Assembly: GCA_900455155.1 (NCBI GenBank)
Contig: UGUC01000002.1
Coordinates: 1,984,001 to 2,048,000 of the forward strand
Reading direction: 5' to 3'
Source of the DNA: Providencia stuartii
GTDB taxonomy: Bacteria; Pseudomonadota; Gammaproteobacteria; Enterobacterales; Enterobacteriaceae
Length of the DNA stretch: 64,000 bases
Numbering within the stretch: the first letter of the stretch is position 1; each line of letters begins with the position of its first letter. Positions 40,143 through 49,557 of the stretch are shown here, piece by piece. The notes beneath the pieces are model-generated. The model was not told where the DNA came from. It made no database searches and worked only from the letters and a program-made list of their open reading frames with translations. Both the position numbers and the translations under genes were made by a program.

Positions 40143-40227
40143 AGATCAGGAGAACCTTTTTTGGTAAGCTCTCGTTGCTTTGTGCACACAAGCAATGGGC
40201 TTTAGTTTGTCCGTGATCTACCGGAAC

Positions 40228-40272
40228 GGGCGAATGACTGTAAGAGTGCTACCAACACTTTTACAGTCGCCC
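40228..40272. repeat. Long imperfect hairpin
   Basis: GGGCGA(AT)GACTGTAAGAGTG pairs with CACTTTTACAGTC.GCCC around a 7-nt loop. It lies 12 nt beyond the stop of the 40285 gene, has no T-run and so is not a simple terminator. Confidence 0.55.
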
Positions 40273-40284
40273 ATTTTCACAGTA

Positions 40285-40482
40285 CTAGATATTTTTAAAT
40301 GTATTTTCTTCGATGTTTTCTTTGATTAATCCCGCTATCGCTAGTTGCGTTAATATCAACTGACAACGTGATTTTGCTAATTCTGTATAGTCTGAGATTT
40401 CTTCTATTGTCGCCCACCAGGAGTGCGGAACAACCTCTAAAACTATCTTTGCCTCTTCTGTCATATCAGTCTGTTTTAACAT
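40285..40482 (-). CDS. Small winged-helix-like phage protein
   Basis: 65 residues: EEISDYTELAKSRCQLILTQ and LAIAGLIKEN look like a MarR/DNA-binding winged helix. It is placed between Q-side genes and the methyltransferase. Function unknown. Confidence 0.55.
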   Translation of the reverse strand: MLKQTDMTEEAKIVLEVVPHSWWATIEEISDYTELAKSRCQLILTQLAIAGLIKENIEENTFKNI

Positions 40483-40695
40483 GATATTTTCAAACCTTTG
40501 GTCAGTTATTGTGCATAACTACACATGTACCTCTGACCAATCGTAACAGCAAGTTCTATTTGCTTATAAAGCAAAAAACCCCGCACAAATGGCAAGGTTT
40601 CATTCTATAAGTTCGGTTACAACGTATTCACTCTTATCACAATACCAACATTTTTGCGTACGCGTTAGTTTTATTTATTAATTACCTAAGTTAAT

Positions 40696-41865
40696 ATGAA
40701 CATAAGTCATATTATTATAGAGATGGAAACAGACATGGCAGCACTAAGGATCAAAAATGTTATTATTCATGAGTTCATAAAAGAAGCGCAGAAGCCAATT
40801 GACAGAAATAATTTATTTAATTTTAGGGATGATGTCCTCGACCCTGAGAATGCAATTGTTTTAGGGTTAGTATCTACAATTACAGGATTGTATGGGAAAA
40901 AAGGTAATTCTGCATATTATGGCGTTTTCAAGGAGGATGAAACAAGAAGAGGCCCCGTTCCTGATAGCTTTGCAAACTATTTCACCTATGGTGATGAAGA
41001 TACGCAAAAATTTATTGATTTTACTGTTTTGATAACTAGACAAATTGCTGAAGAAGCAGAAAAAGAGAGTTGGTCATCTGGTGGATTTTTGATTTATGCT
41101 GATTACTTATCTGATGGTAATCGATACTTTATAGTAACCATGGTTAAAAATAAGCCTGGTATGCGAATTAGTCGTATGTTGGAACCAGAAGAGTTAGAAC
41201 AATTAGACTTATCGAAAATACATCAAGCAGCAAGAATCAGCTTTTTACGCTATGAGCAATTCCAAAACTCATCTGAAGTAGAAAAATCAGATTTAAATTA
41301 CCTTAGCTTTATTAGTAAAACCCAAGATAAAAACGCAGCTAGCTATTTCATTGCAGCTCTAGGTTGCGATAAAGGCATCCCATCATCTAGGGCAACTGCA
41401 AATTTACCTTTCGAAGTAAAGAAATTTTTTGATTCTCAAGAAGATCTACAGCCGTCATCTTTACGTTTTAGAGATGAAATAATTAATTATCTAGGGGAAA
41501 AAGTATCTAGCAAATCACCAGCTAAACTATCTGATGTTGAAAATATGGCTACAGCACATATGATTCACATTGAAGAAGATAGAAGAGAGACGCTAGTTAA
41601 TCTACTCATGGAAAGATTGAATAGCGACGAAGTTCAAATTCCATCAGAATTTAATGTTAATAAAAAAGCATATGAGAAAATGAAAAGTATTTCATTTAAG
41701 GCGGTGGGCTTTGGCTATACCTTTGAAAAGGGAATGCTGGGTATTAACAGAAATGCTGAAGTTTTTTATAATCAACGAGATAAATCTCTTACCTTCACTA
41801 ACTTGCCTGAATCTGCACAGTTAGATATTATTAACGTTCTAAAAGAACAAAAGATAATTGACTGA
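40696..41865 (+). CDS. NdpA/YejK-like nucleoid-associated protein (NA37 family)
   Basis: 389 residues if started at 40696. The ATG at 40735 (MAALRIKNVIIHEFIK) fits the family start better. Matches to the 37-kDa nucleoid-associated family include RIKNVIIHEFIKEAQ, the segment around FRDDVLDPENAIVLGLVSTI, DFTVLITRQIAEEAE and LIYADYLSDGNRYFIVTMVKN. It is on the + strand against the surrounding phage genes and forms an operon with the 41877 gene (11-nt gap). Host NdpA is a nucleoid protein of unclear role; here a defence or exclusion function is inferred from the setting. Confidence 0.8.
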   Translation: MNISHIIIEMETDMAALRIKNVIIHEFIKEAQKPIDRNNLFNFRDDVLDPENAIVLGLVSTITGLYGKKGNSAYYGVFKEDETRRGPVPDSFANYFTYGDEDTQKFIDFTVLITRQIAEEAEKESWSSGGFLIYADYLSDGNRYFIVTMVKNKPGMRISRMLEPEELEQLDLSKIHQAARISFLRYEQFQNSSEVEKSDLNYLSFISKTQDKNAASYFIAALGCDKGIPSSRATANLPFEVKKFFDSQEDLQPSSLRFRDEIINYLGEKVSSKSPAKLSDVENMATAHMIHIEEDRRETLVNLLMERLNSDEVQIPSEFNVNKKAYEKMKSISFKAVGFGYTFEKGMLGINRNAEVFYNQRDKSLTFTNLPESAQLDIINVLKEQKIID

Positions 41866-41876
41866 ACAGAAAAATA

Positions 41877-43091
41877 ATGAACGTAATAGAAGATATTGTT
41901 AATTTATATAGAGAAGCTGATTGTCCCGCATGGAACAATCGGCGCTTTAAAATTAGCGTAAGCTATTGTGTTTCAATACATAATTTGATTTCTGAATTAT
42001 ATGATTCACCAATTAATATCCTTGATGAAGTTGTTTTCGATGGAGAGTTTTACTCACCTAGTGAAAATCTTAATATTCCTACCACATGGTCTCATGTAGA
42101 GTTAACCTGTATACCACCATCAAGATCTGAAAATAAATTCTACTCAAATATTGACGATTTATTATCTACTGATTCAGTTAAAAAGGGTACTCTACCTAAT
42201 TCATATTATATTGTAGATATGAATTATTGTTCAAATGATAATGTAAAACCAAATGAGATCTTAAAACTTGAAGGGTTATGCATTTTTATTAACCAATTGT
42301 CTGCATTAGCACACTATCATGACTCTCGTGATAGTGATGATAGCTACAAGATTGTTTTTATTAATAATAATGACAATGGAAAATCAACATCAGCAATACT
42401 TAACATTGAACTAACTAAAGATTTAATTTATGTAGATAATACAGATTATTCTATTCTAGAATATTTCGATAATCCACAATCTAAAAACACCCCACATTAC
42501 CATGAGAAATTGGGTATTTTTAGAAATACAATTGTTGAATTTGTTTGTGAAAATAAAGTATCGTTTCAGGATTTAGTGAAAAACTGGGATGACTTTAATA
42601 AGCTATATCAAGATAATTTAGCTACATATTTAAATAACTTTTCATTTCATAAAGCAAGAAAAGAAGTTGCTGAAGCAGAAACTAATTTCGCTGAAAAACT
42701 ATCAAAAATAACAAGTGATATCGCTGGTAAAGTTTTATCAATACCAATATCAATGGCTGCTGCAATCGCCATTTTAAAATTAAATAACATGATGGAAGTT
42801 AGTCTAGCTGTAATAAGTATTGTTATAACATCTATCTTCATACATTTTATTTTACTAAATCAATACAAACAATTGAATAGAGTAATACATGCTAAAGATT
42901 TAGTATTTCGGCCATTTGAAAATGATGAAAAAGCGTATCCATCTGAACTACTTACTGACATCCTTGATGCATTAAAAAATCTAAATAAAAATCAAGAGTT
43001 TGTAAAGAAAACATTAGAGTGGCTGATGTTTATCACATGGATACCATCAGCCATATCAGTGGGATTATGGCTTTATTTAATTATTAAATAG
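41877..43091 (+). CDS. Unknown membrane-anchored partner of the NdpA-like protein
   Basis: 404 residues. The first ~250 are soluble and acidic with no recognised domain. Then comes a charged helix (FHKARKEVAEAETNFAEKL), two hydrophobic segments (about 285-310 and 315-335), a cytosolic loop and a third segment at the very C-terminus (WIPSAISVGLWLYLIIK). AT content is high. Pairing of a DNA-associated protein with a membrane effector is the layout of many phage-defence pairs, but no function is shown. Confidence 0.7.
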   Translation: MNVIEDIVNLYREADCPAWNNRRFKISVSYCVSIHNLISELYDSPINILDEVVFDGEFYSPSENLNIPTTWSHVELTCIPPSRSENKFYSNIDDLLSTDSVKKGTLPNSYYIVDMNYCSNDNVKPNEILKLEGLCIFINQLSALAHYHDSRDSDDSYKIVFINNNDNGKSTSAILNIELTKDLIYVDNTDYSILEYFDNPQSKNTPHYHEKLGIFRNTIVEFVCENKVSFQDLVKNWDDFNKLYQDNLATYLNNFSFHKARKEVAEAETNFAEKLSKITSDIAGKVLSIPISMAAAIAILKLNNMMEVSLAVISIVITSIFIHFILLNQYKQLNRVIHAKDLVFRPFENDEKAYPSELLTDILDALKNLNKNQEFVKKTLEWLMFITWIPSAISVGLWLYLIIK

Positions 43092-43442
43092 CTACTTTAA
43101 AATTGAAATTATACCATTTATAAAACCTAATGCAGTTTGCATATTCTTTCTTATAGTTCCGTCAGAACATTTTTTTAACTTAGCTATCTTCCTCAGCGAA
43201 ATGCCATAAACATAATGTAGTATTAATATTTCATACTCTTCAAAACGATGTTCTTTCAATTTTGAGACACATTGGTCTATAAAAATACCTATATCATCAC
43301 TACATTGAATTTTATTTTTCCTTGTGTCCGGTAAAATGTTTTTAAATCCTGCAGAAATGCTAGGCCAATCAACACCACTATTATCAGCAGCAGCCCATGC
43401 TCCCCACTGCTCAACTAGTTCATGAATATCGTTATCCGTCAT
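43092..43442 (-). CDS. Late antiterminator Q-like protein
   Basis: 116 residues: VEQWGAWAAADNSGVDWPSI, EYEILILHYVYGISLRKIAK and the C-terminal HTH-like segment match the antitermQ family. It would let RNA polymerase read through terminators in the lysis and structural genes, such as those at 38087 and 18948. Confidence 0.88.
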   Translation of the reverse strand: MTDNDIHELVEQWGAWAAADNSGVDWPSISAGFKNILPDTRKNKIQCSDDIGIFIDQCVSKLKEHRFEEYEILILHYVYGISLRKIAKLKKCSDGTIRKNMQTALGFINGIISILK

Positions 43443-43471
43443 GTTTCCCTCACTACTTTCTGCTTAATGAA

Positions 43472-44011
43472 TTACCCAAATACACCTAGACCAAGAGACC
43501 TATCTAGAAAACGAAATAAAAAAACGATTTGGCTTCCATGTTCCCTTTCCCACTCTTTCGGATCCTTATGCAACTCGCTGTGGTGAACTCGACATAATGG
43601 AATAGTGAATAAATCATGTGCTTTTGTACCTATCCCGCCTTGCCCATAGCCAATAATGTGATGGGCATCATCTGCCGTAGCACCACAGACACAACACGGC
43701 TGTGATTTTACCCACTGTAAGTACTTCACACTTTCCCAACGCTGTAGCTTTGGCTTTTTCATAAAGCTTGCTGGCGGCTCAGGGTCTACTGATAAATTTA
43801 AGACGGTCTTTAATGACTCAATTTCATTCAACGTCTTGCTGTGATATTGCTGAGAAAGCTGAATAAGTCCGGAAGGCTTATGATTCAGGTCTTCAGGTAA
43901 TGTCATCAGTAACATTCGCCCATTGAATGTGTTTAAGTGAGCTCCTGGTCTAAATATCACTGCTCCAATTTCTGGAACTATGATCGGTGTAAGTATCCAT
44001 TTGTAATTCAC
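43472..44011 (-). CDS. HNH-type recombination protein (DUF968-like)
   Basis: 179 residues. The C-terminal half has a zinc/HNH-like block: QPCCVCGATADDAHHIIGYG, then IPLCRVHHSELHKDP. The N-terminal half is family-specific (RPGAHLNTFNGRMLLMTLPE). Found in lambdoid recombination modules next to RusA, as here (overlap 4 nt). Confidence 0.8.
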   Translation of the reverse strand: MNYKWILTPIIVPEIGAVIFRPGAHLNTFNGRMLLMTLPEDLNHKPSGLIQLSQQYHSKTLNEIESLKTVLNLSVDPEPPASFMKKPKLQRWESVKYLQWVKSQPCCVCGATADDAHHIIGYGQGGIGTKAHDLFTIPLCRVHHSELHKDPKEWEREHGSQIVFLFRFLDRSLGLGVFG

Positions 44012-44382
44012 GCTGTTTCTCCATGCATGCTAATAGTGATTTCAAAACGCCCACCTTTGACTACCTCACACCACTCCATTTCTACGCGCTTAACTTGATC
44101 ATCATCTTTCCAAATACCTGCATGAGTTAACGCATCAAAGGGAGCTTTTAGATAATTATCAATATCTCGACGTTGCCGCGAGGGTGGATACATCTTCACA
44201 ATGACTGATACATTTTCAGTAATTATTTTTGGCTTTTTACGTAATTGTTCATAGACTGCGGCTATTGCATTAACACGAAATTTACGACCTGCAGCACTGA
44301 TTAATGTTTTTCCATTAATGTTCCGCCAGCAAGCATTCACACTCGGTGGAAAAGGTAAGATAAGAGAAATAATCGGTTTCAT
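44008..44382 (-). CDS. RusA family Holliday junction resolvase
   Basis: 124 residues with the RusA signature FPPSVNACWRN, VIVKMYPPSRQRRDIDN and LKAPFDALTHAGIWKDDDQV, where the Asp residues bind metal. It cuts four-way junctions during phage recombination. Overlaps neighbours on both sides. Confidence 0.93.
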   Translation of the reverse strand: MKPIISLILPFPPSVNACWRNINGKTLISAAGRKFRVNAIAAVYEQLRKKPKIITENVSVIVKMYPPSRQRRDIDNYLKAPFDALTHAGIWKDDDQVKRVEMEWCEVVKGGRFEITISMHGETA

Positions 44383-45023
44383 GCTGCAACTCCAAGCTTT
44401 TTAGCTAACCACTGAGCTTGTGCAATAAACAACTTCCCGATTCTTTCTAATTCTTCACGATGAATGTAATCAAAAGCTTCCCCTGCCCAAGACTTATCAA
44501 AAACAACAATTGCACCAGCAAACATGGCCTTAGATGAAACCTGTTTTTTATCAGCTGGAACGAACCATTTCGGCAAATCAAACCCAATGCGACCGCGGAT
44601 AAAACAGATGTGATCTGCATTTTCTGGTCACCACACCTCACTCGTTGCTACTTTTAAGAAAAAGACATAGCGCCCGCCAGCCTCTCGCATTGCTAAAGCG
44701 TGATTCATGATGTGGCGAACGCCAGTTACGGCCTGTTTTTTATTATAAGAACTACGTGAATACGGAGGGTTCGCATAAGCAGAACCGCCAATTTCTTTTA
44801 GCTTTTCTGACCAATCCTGTGTTAATGCATTATCTTCAGCTGTATAGAAATTCGGGCACTTGCTGTTATCGCCGTCGGTGAATAAATCAAGCGTAAATGG
44901 ACCAAATTTAGCGTTAATACCCCAATATAATTCATCTGGAGTACGCCACTGATCACCAACCTCTTTTAGTTCATGTGTAGATTTAGCTTTTAAAAGTGTG
45001 AGATTTTGGACGTAATTACTCAT
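44379..45023 (-). CDS. Phage N6-adenine methyltransferase (Dam-type), interrupted by an in-frame TGA
   Basis: The N-terminal part (MSNYVQNLTLL, DQWRTPDELYWGINAKFGPF, AYANPPYSRS with the NPPY catalytic motif) runs to TSEVW and then TGA at 44628-44630. The same frame continues as PENADHICFIRGRIGF and FVPADKKQVSSKAMFAGAIV. One base change (TGG to TGA) explains it. This differs from the homopolymer breaks elsewhere; it is a true nonsense mutation or a substitution error. The product as written lacks the C-terminal third. Confidence 0.85.
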
Positions 45024-45316
45024 TATTCAACACCTCTCTTAATAGCTTTCTTAGCTTCACGTCGAATTGCTATACCTAGGCGCTCTAGCCAATCCCCATA
45101 TTTAAGAATTGCATCTTGTTCATTATCAATTTTTGGAAAATCATCCATTGCAATATCAATGTTGAGTCTGCCAAATTCTGTTTTTTCTACTGTTAACTTT
45201 TGGTCTAAAATTGTTCTTTGGTTTTCATGTTTCACTTCATATACTTTGATGGTCTTACCTGAATTCTCACGAGAAAAACTAATTAATCTCATGCTTGTTT
45301 TTTTCGTTTTTTTCAT
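45023..45316 (-). CDS. Hypothetical phage protein
   Basis: 97 residues: SMRLISFSRENSGKTIKVYE, NIDIAMDDFPKIDNEQDAIL. A short stop/start overlap with the methyltransferase and the primase shows it belongs to the replication operon. No family recognised. Confidence 0.6.
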   Translation of the reverse strand: MKKTKKTSMRLISFSRENSGKTIKVYEVKHENQRTILDQKLTVEKTEFGRLNIDIAMDDFPKIDNEQDAILKYGDWLERLGIAIRREAKKAIKRGVE

Positions 45317-46302
45317 GCTGCCACATTCCTACTTTTATGCTCAAAAATTAATTCCCTAACTTCACAAGTACCCACCAGCGCATCATTAAAATCTCCGTTA
45401 TCAGGCCAACGCACACTGACTAATTCAACATCGTTATTAGCCATTAAATTTCGATTAGCACACTCAAATGCAGCTGCATGACCTGTAGCGCTCCAATCTG
45501 TATCTGCGAACACAATCAAGTGTCTAACACCTTTTGGCGCAATAAATTTAGTCATGTGATTGGCATTCATTGTTGACCACGTATTAACGTTATAGATTTG
45601 CTTACATGAAAGAGCGGTTTCTATCCCTTCAGCGACGCCCAATGTGGACGCTACTGGAAACATGCGGATCGCAACTGACTCTGCATAATCGAGATATTTA
45701 TCGTCTTGCAATGAATTCATTTTTTTAACAACAGGTACCGGTGCTTTCTTAGAACCATTCAAGTAAGTTCTGTGCAAATAACAGGCTTTACCTTTACTGT
45801 CTGTCGCAATAGCCCACATAGCTTGAAAATGCTGAACTCCACCAGCAGTCTTAACAGGTTGATTTTCACAAAAACGAACCCCCTCAGCAGGCAAAGAAAA
45901 TACACCACGTTCTTGCAAATACAGCGCCGCTGAAGTGTTTTTAAGGTCAGGCATACCAGCAAAACATTTAATCAATTTATTTTGATAGTCTGCCTTGGTG
46001 GTATTAACTGGCTGTTTCGGTACTTCTTTTTGTCTAACATTACCAAGTAGTTGATCTACTTCATCAGCCAACGTTTTAAACTCTTTCCCCTGTGTTCTTT
46101 CGAGCAATTGAAATCCGGTACCGGCACTACATTTGCAAATGTAAGTACCACGGCCGTCTTTATCATCGATTCGAAACTTACCTTTTTGTTCGCAAATCGG
46201 GCATTTGCCTTTAAAGTGTTTTTTTACCCCGTGATCGGCGGTAGGCCATAATGCGCAAATATTTTCGCCCCATTGCCCCGCTGCAGCATCAATCGTATTC
46301 AC
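45313..46302 (-). CDS. Phage primase with zinc ribbon and TOPRIM domain
   Basis: 329 residues from a GTG start. The N-terminal zinc ribbon has CPICEQKGKFRIDDKDGRGT and CKCSAG. The C-terminal TOPRIM has TLGVAEGIETALSCKQIYN (Glu) and HLIVFADTDWSATGHAAA (DxD). It supplies primers for phage replication. The GTG overlaps the helicase stop, implying coupling. Confidence 0.9.
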   Translation of the reverse strand: MNTIDAAAGQWGENICALWPTADHGVKKHFKGKCPICEQKGKFRIDDKDGRGTYICKCSAGTGFQLLERTQGKEFKTLADEVDQLLGNVRQKEVPKQPVNTTKADYQNKLIKCFAGMPDLKNTSAALYLQERGVFSLPAEGVRFCENQPVKTAGGVQHFQAMWAIATDSKGKACYLHRTYLNGSKKAPVPVVKKMNSLQDDKYLDYAESVAIRMFPVASTLGVAEGIETALSCKQIYNVNTWSTMNANHMTKFIAPKGVRHLIVFADTDWSATGHAAAFECANRNLMANNDVELVSVRWPDNGDFNDALVGTCEVRELIFEHKSRNVAA

Positions 46303-47872
46303 AGTAATGACTCCTGCTGTTGTTGATTATCTAATTTTGTTCTAACTTCTTTAATTTGTGCGCTAAGCTTTTGTCGTGCTTTAACGTATTTGATTTGTTT
46401 GTGTTTGATGTAATTACTGACTTCAGGTGTTAACTCTTGTGGCATGTCATGCATCCCACGAGGAAAACAACCGAATTTTTCTTTGTATGTATTTGCTACC
46501 CACCCATCACTTAATGGCTTGCCTTCAGTAGCTCGAATGTTTTGGTAGTATTTGAGTTGTGAGTAAAAAACTTTGCTTATCTTGTTGAGTGTAAGCCTTT
46601 GGTTTCTTACTCATTTTTTTGATATTGCGTGAATCATCAACTTCGATATCTTCACCAGCTAGTGGTTTGAAACCCACATTTAGGGCAAACATAGACACCT
46701 GCAGGCTTGATGTAATGACAAGATGAACACTCTTTCGGGGTTTTCTCAGTTTTTCACATTCTCACGAAAACTATCAGCTTCTTGCATGCCATCGCTTTTG
46801 CTCGATAGATCGTCATACTCGATGTCATCTGGAAAACCTAATCGCAACACTGAACCTGAGTGATCAAAAAATAAGGCACTTGGTCTTTACCCGGCGCTTG
46901 CGTAAACCACGGGCCTAAGCACTGAACCCAACGAATTTCTGACTTAGTCGGACGTGCGTAAATGATGCATCGAACATCACTATCAAAACCCGCAACAAGT
47001 GTGCCGACGTTAACAATGATCTTCGTTGCACCCTGTTCGAAACGATGGACAATGACTTGACGCTCATCATGCGGAGTATCAGCAGTAATGATCTCCGCAT
47101 TGACGCCTGCACGGTTAAAAGCAACGGTCACAAAATTTGCGTGGCTGACAGTGACACAAAAACAGATAGTCGGCAGATTTTCGCCATTGGCTAACCAATT
47201 ACTGACAAGATCACCAACAAGGTCAGCCCCTGACATTATTTCTGCTATTTCATCTTCTTTGTAATCAGCGCCGAACTCACGACTACAAGATGATTTAACT
47301 TTCGATAGGTCTGGTTTAGTCGGTGCATAAAATTCATATTTGCTAAGATCACCACGCTGAATAAGTTCTTTCATCGTTGTAGGCTTGATCAGCGTTTCGT
47401 AGTATTTGCCGAGGAAAGGGTGAAAAAGGTGTGCCAGATAATCCAATCACTTTGATATCGGTATCACGGATCACTTCAAGTATTTTCTTACGGCGTAAAT
47501 GTGCCTCATCAATAATTAACAAATCTATGTTTTCAGGAAAACTCACGACGAATAAGCGTATCTGCTGAAGCAATTTGAACTAGTTTCGTAGGGTCATAAT
47601 TTGGATGATCTGCCCATACAAACCCGATTTCTTCCATCGGGATCCCGTATTGCTGAAAGCGCTCTGCTGTTTGTGCGATCAGAATCGTATAGGGTGCACA
47701 AAAACATGACACGCATGTTGCGCTTGATATAACCGTTTGTAATAAATGCTGCTAGTCCTGTTTTACCACTGCCTGTTGGGCTATAAATCATGAACGTGCG
47801 ATTTTGCTTCCAGCTCTGACGCAACATAGCTAAACCACGTTCTTGGGCAAAATTTGGTGTGATATTTAACAT
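46299..47872 (-). CDS. DEAD/DEAH-type phage helicase (several frameshifts)
   Basis: One helicase gene spread over several frames. 47872-47594 has MLNITPNFAQERGLAML, and Walker A YSPTGSGKTGLAAF. Then come LLIIDEAHLRRKKIL (DEAH), GLSGTPFSPF (motif III) and TADTPHDERQVIVHRFEQG with VGTLVAGFDSDVRCI (motifs IV-V). The C-terminal zinc-knuckle region has ECSSCHYIKPAGVYVCPKCGF and a helical tail to 46299. At motif VI two opposite indels turn the expected GRGLRKAPGKD into GPWFTQAPGKD. At least six one-base corrections are needed over ~525 residues. Probably unwinds phage DNA alongside the primase. Confidence 0.85.
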
Positions 47873-48133
47873 CTGATCCTCTCTTGATAATTCGCCCTGC
47901 CAAGGACTATGCCTTCACTCAATAAATGCCATCTAGACGTCTAAGCGGCTGGTGGCCTTTTTAGAAATGCACAGTGATCTGTATTTAAGATCTTGCCCTT
48001 CCTTGGCTGTGCCTTCCCCTACACCCCTTTCAAAGATCACCCCCCTTACCCCCTAGAAAGTTTTTCCCCTCTTCCCCAAAAAACAATCTAGACATCTAAA
48101 CGCCTAAACCTCTAAACGCTTATTAACAACAAA
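47873..48133. other. Non-coding tract with iteron-like repeats
   Basis: No gene was found. Similar 18-mers TCTAGACGTCTAAGCGGC (47932) and TCTAGACATCTAAACGCC (48087) plus TCTAAACGCT (48111) occur around a C-rich strand-biased stretch (48012-48078). It lies beside the helicase gene and may be a replication origin or regulatory tract. Confidence 0.45.
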
Positions 48134-48412
48134 TTACTGATTCACTGCTATCGGTGCTGATGTATAACCCTGCATCGCTTTGCTGTACTTCCTGACATAC
48201 TCCCTCAACCTCGCGTTAGCCTTTTTCCTAGCAGCGTTGTCTTTTTTGTAGGAAATTAGTTCAGCATCCCAAAACTCTTGATAAACATTTGAGTAAGCCA
48301 CCAGCGCCCGATTTCTGGCGCTCGGTGACAATTGCAGTAACATTTCTTGAATCCATTTCGCATCATCACGAAAATGGTATTTAGGCATCGGTATGTTGTG
48401 TATGTGATTCAT
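48134..48412 (-). CDS. Hypothetical early phage protein
   Basis: From MNHIHNIPMPKYHFRDDAKW at 48412, 92 residues, basic and helical (ARKKANARLREYVRKYSKAM). It is the second gene of the early leftward operon, overlapping the Cro-like gene. Role unknown; possibly replication. Confidence 0.6.
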   Translation of the reverse strand: MNHIHNIPMPKYHFRDDAKWIQEMLLQLSPSARNRALVAYSNVYQEFWDAELISYKKDNAARKKANARLREYVRKYSKAMQGYTSAPIAVNQ

Positions 48413-48632
48413 TTTGCTTACCAAATAGTTCAGGTAAATCAGGGCGAATTTCGTAAGCTTTCACTTTTCCATTGGTTAAATTAACGATTAAAGGTACTAA
48501 CCTAGGAGACACCTTTTTCTTACTATTCAACCAATCAGATACTGTTGATTGAGAAACACCGATAAGCTTTGCAAAACCTATTTGAGTAGTACCAATGCTT
48601 TTAATCGCTTTGTCTATAATTTCATTTTTCAT
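48381..48632 (-). CDS. Cro/YdaS-like repressor
   Basis: 83 residues from MKNEIIDKAIKSIG at 48632, with an HTH: TQIGFAKLIGVSQSTVSDWL. Divergent from the CI-like gene across an operator-containing region, which is the lambda cI-cro layout. It directs the early leftward operon. Confidence 0.85.
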   Translation of the reverse strand: MKNEIIDKAIKSIGTTQIGFAKLIGVSQSTVSDWLNSKKKVSPRLVPLIVNLTNGKVKAYEIRPDLPELFGKQNESHTQHTDA

Positions 48633-48650
48633 AAATCCCCCCAATTATCT

Positions 48651-48735
48651 CTTTGGCGATTTTAGCGTATAAATAAACAGTATTCAATCGCCAAGGCGAT
48701 TAATGTATAATATCGCCATCGCTATAATTAATTGG
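48651..48735. promoter_or_regulatory. Repressor operators between cro-like and cI-like genes
   Basis: The operator AATCGCC-AA-GGCGATT (48686-48701) is a perfect 7-bp palindrome. Half sites of the same kind occur at GGCGATTTTAGCG (48655) and ATCGCCATCGC (48712). The same element recurs at 49490-49505 and 49538-49553. Confidence 0.75.
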
Positions 48736-48744
48736 AGTCAAAAA

Positions 48745-49339
48745 ATGAGTCTTTCCGAACGGTTAAAATCAGCAATGAAAAATTCAGGATTCACGCAAGC
48801 CTCCCTAGCAGAGGCTGTAGGAATGGCACAATCAAGTGTATGGAAACTAGTGTCTGGAGAGGCATCGTCTAGTAGAAGGCTTGTAGATATTGCCAGAGTT
48901 CTTGGCGTCGATGCTGAGTGGCTACAGCATGGGGGAGAATCAGAAACTCTAAAAAATAAACCTTTGCCGCCATTTGAAATCATGACAGGAAAATACACTG
49001 AACTGGCTGTAATTAAAGGCGATAAAGTTACTAATAATAAATTTCTCATTCCAACAAGCATATTCAAATCATCGTTAAAAGCCTATGAAATTGAATCAGA
49101 TACAGGAATTAATGAAATAACAAAAGGAAGCATCGTCGTTATTGATCCCAAAAGAGCTTCCATCTCAAAATGATTTGGTGTTGGCTGAAATAAATAAAAA
49201 TATTAGTGCTTATAAGTATATTAAAAATGCAAATAATGACTATTTATCTGTCGATGACTCACGTATCCCTTTAGTTACTGTAGGTGATAGTATAAATTTA
49301 TTGGGTGTTATCATACTCCTTTCAAAACAATACAAATAA
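48745..49339 (+). CDS. CI-like phage repressor (one frameshift)
   Basis: Start MSLSERLKSAMKNSGFTQ. An N-terminal HTH (QASLAEAVGMAQSSVWKLV) is followed by a linker and a LexA-like C-terminal domain (KAYEIESDTGINEITKGSIVVIDP, LPSQNDLVLAEI, ending NLLGVIILLSKQYK). The frame breaks at an A4 run (49150-49153). Length ~197 residues. The usual Gly-Asp-Ser-Met nucleophile is replaced by SDTGIN, so RecA-stimulated self-cleavage may not occur. Confidence 0.82.
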
Positions 49340-49489
49340 CAATGCATTGTCTTATCTAAACGGTAACGTCCTGGTCTATTCCTGTAATAAAAACTAATTT
49401 CCATTTTTCTCATTATGCCCTCATACTGTATAAATAAACAGTATGAGGATAATCTTATATTTCTATAAAAACGTCAACACAAAAAAAAT

Positions 49490-49553
49490 ATCGCCTTAGC
49501 GATTGACAATTAAAAACACCCTGTCTATTATTATGAAAAATCGCTTAGGAGAT
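49490..49553 (+). promoter_or_regulatory. Two further operators before the second HTH gene
   Basis: TATCGCCTTAGCGATT (49490-49505) and AATCGCTTAGGAGATT (49538-49553) resemble the cI-cro operators. The second overlaps the AGGAG ribosome site of the 49558 gene, so repressor binding could block both transcription and translation start. Confidence 0.65.
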
Positions 49554-49557
49554 TATT

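Noticed and set aside
40560..40610. AAAACCCC... / ...AAGGTTT hairpin as a terminator
   Set aside because: The stem is short and imperfect, and no T-run follows in the relevant direction.
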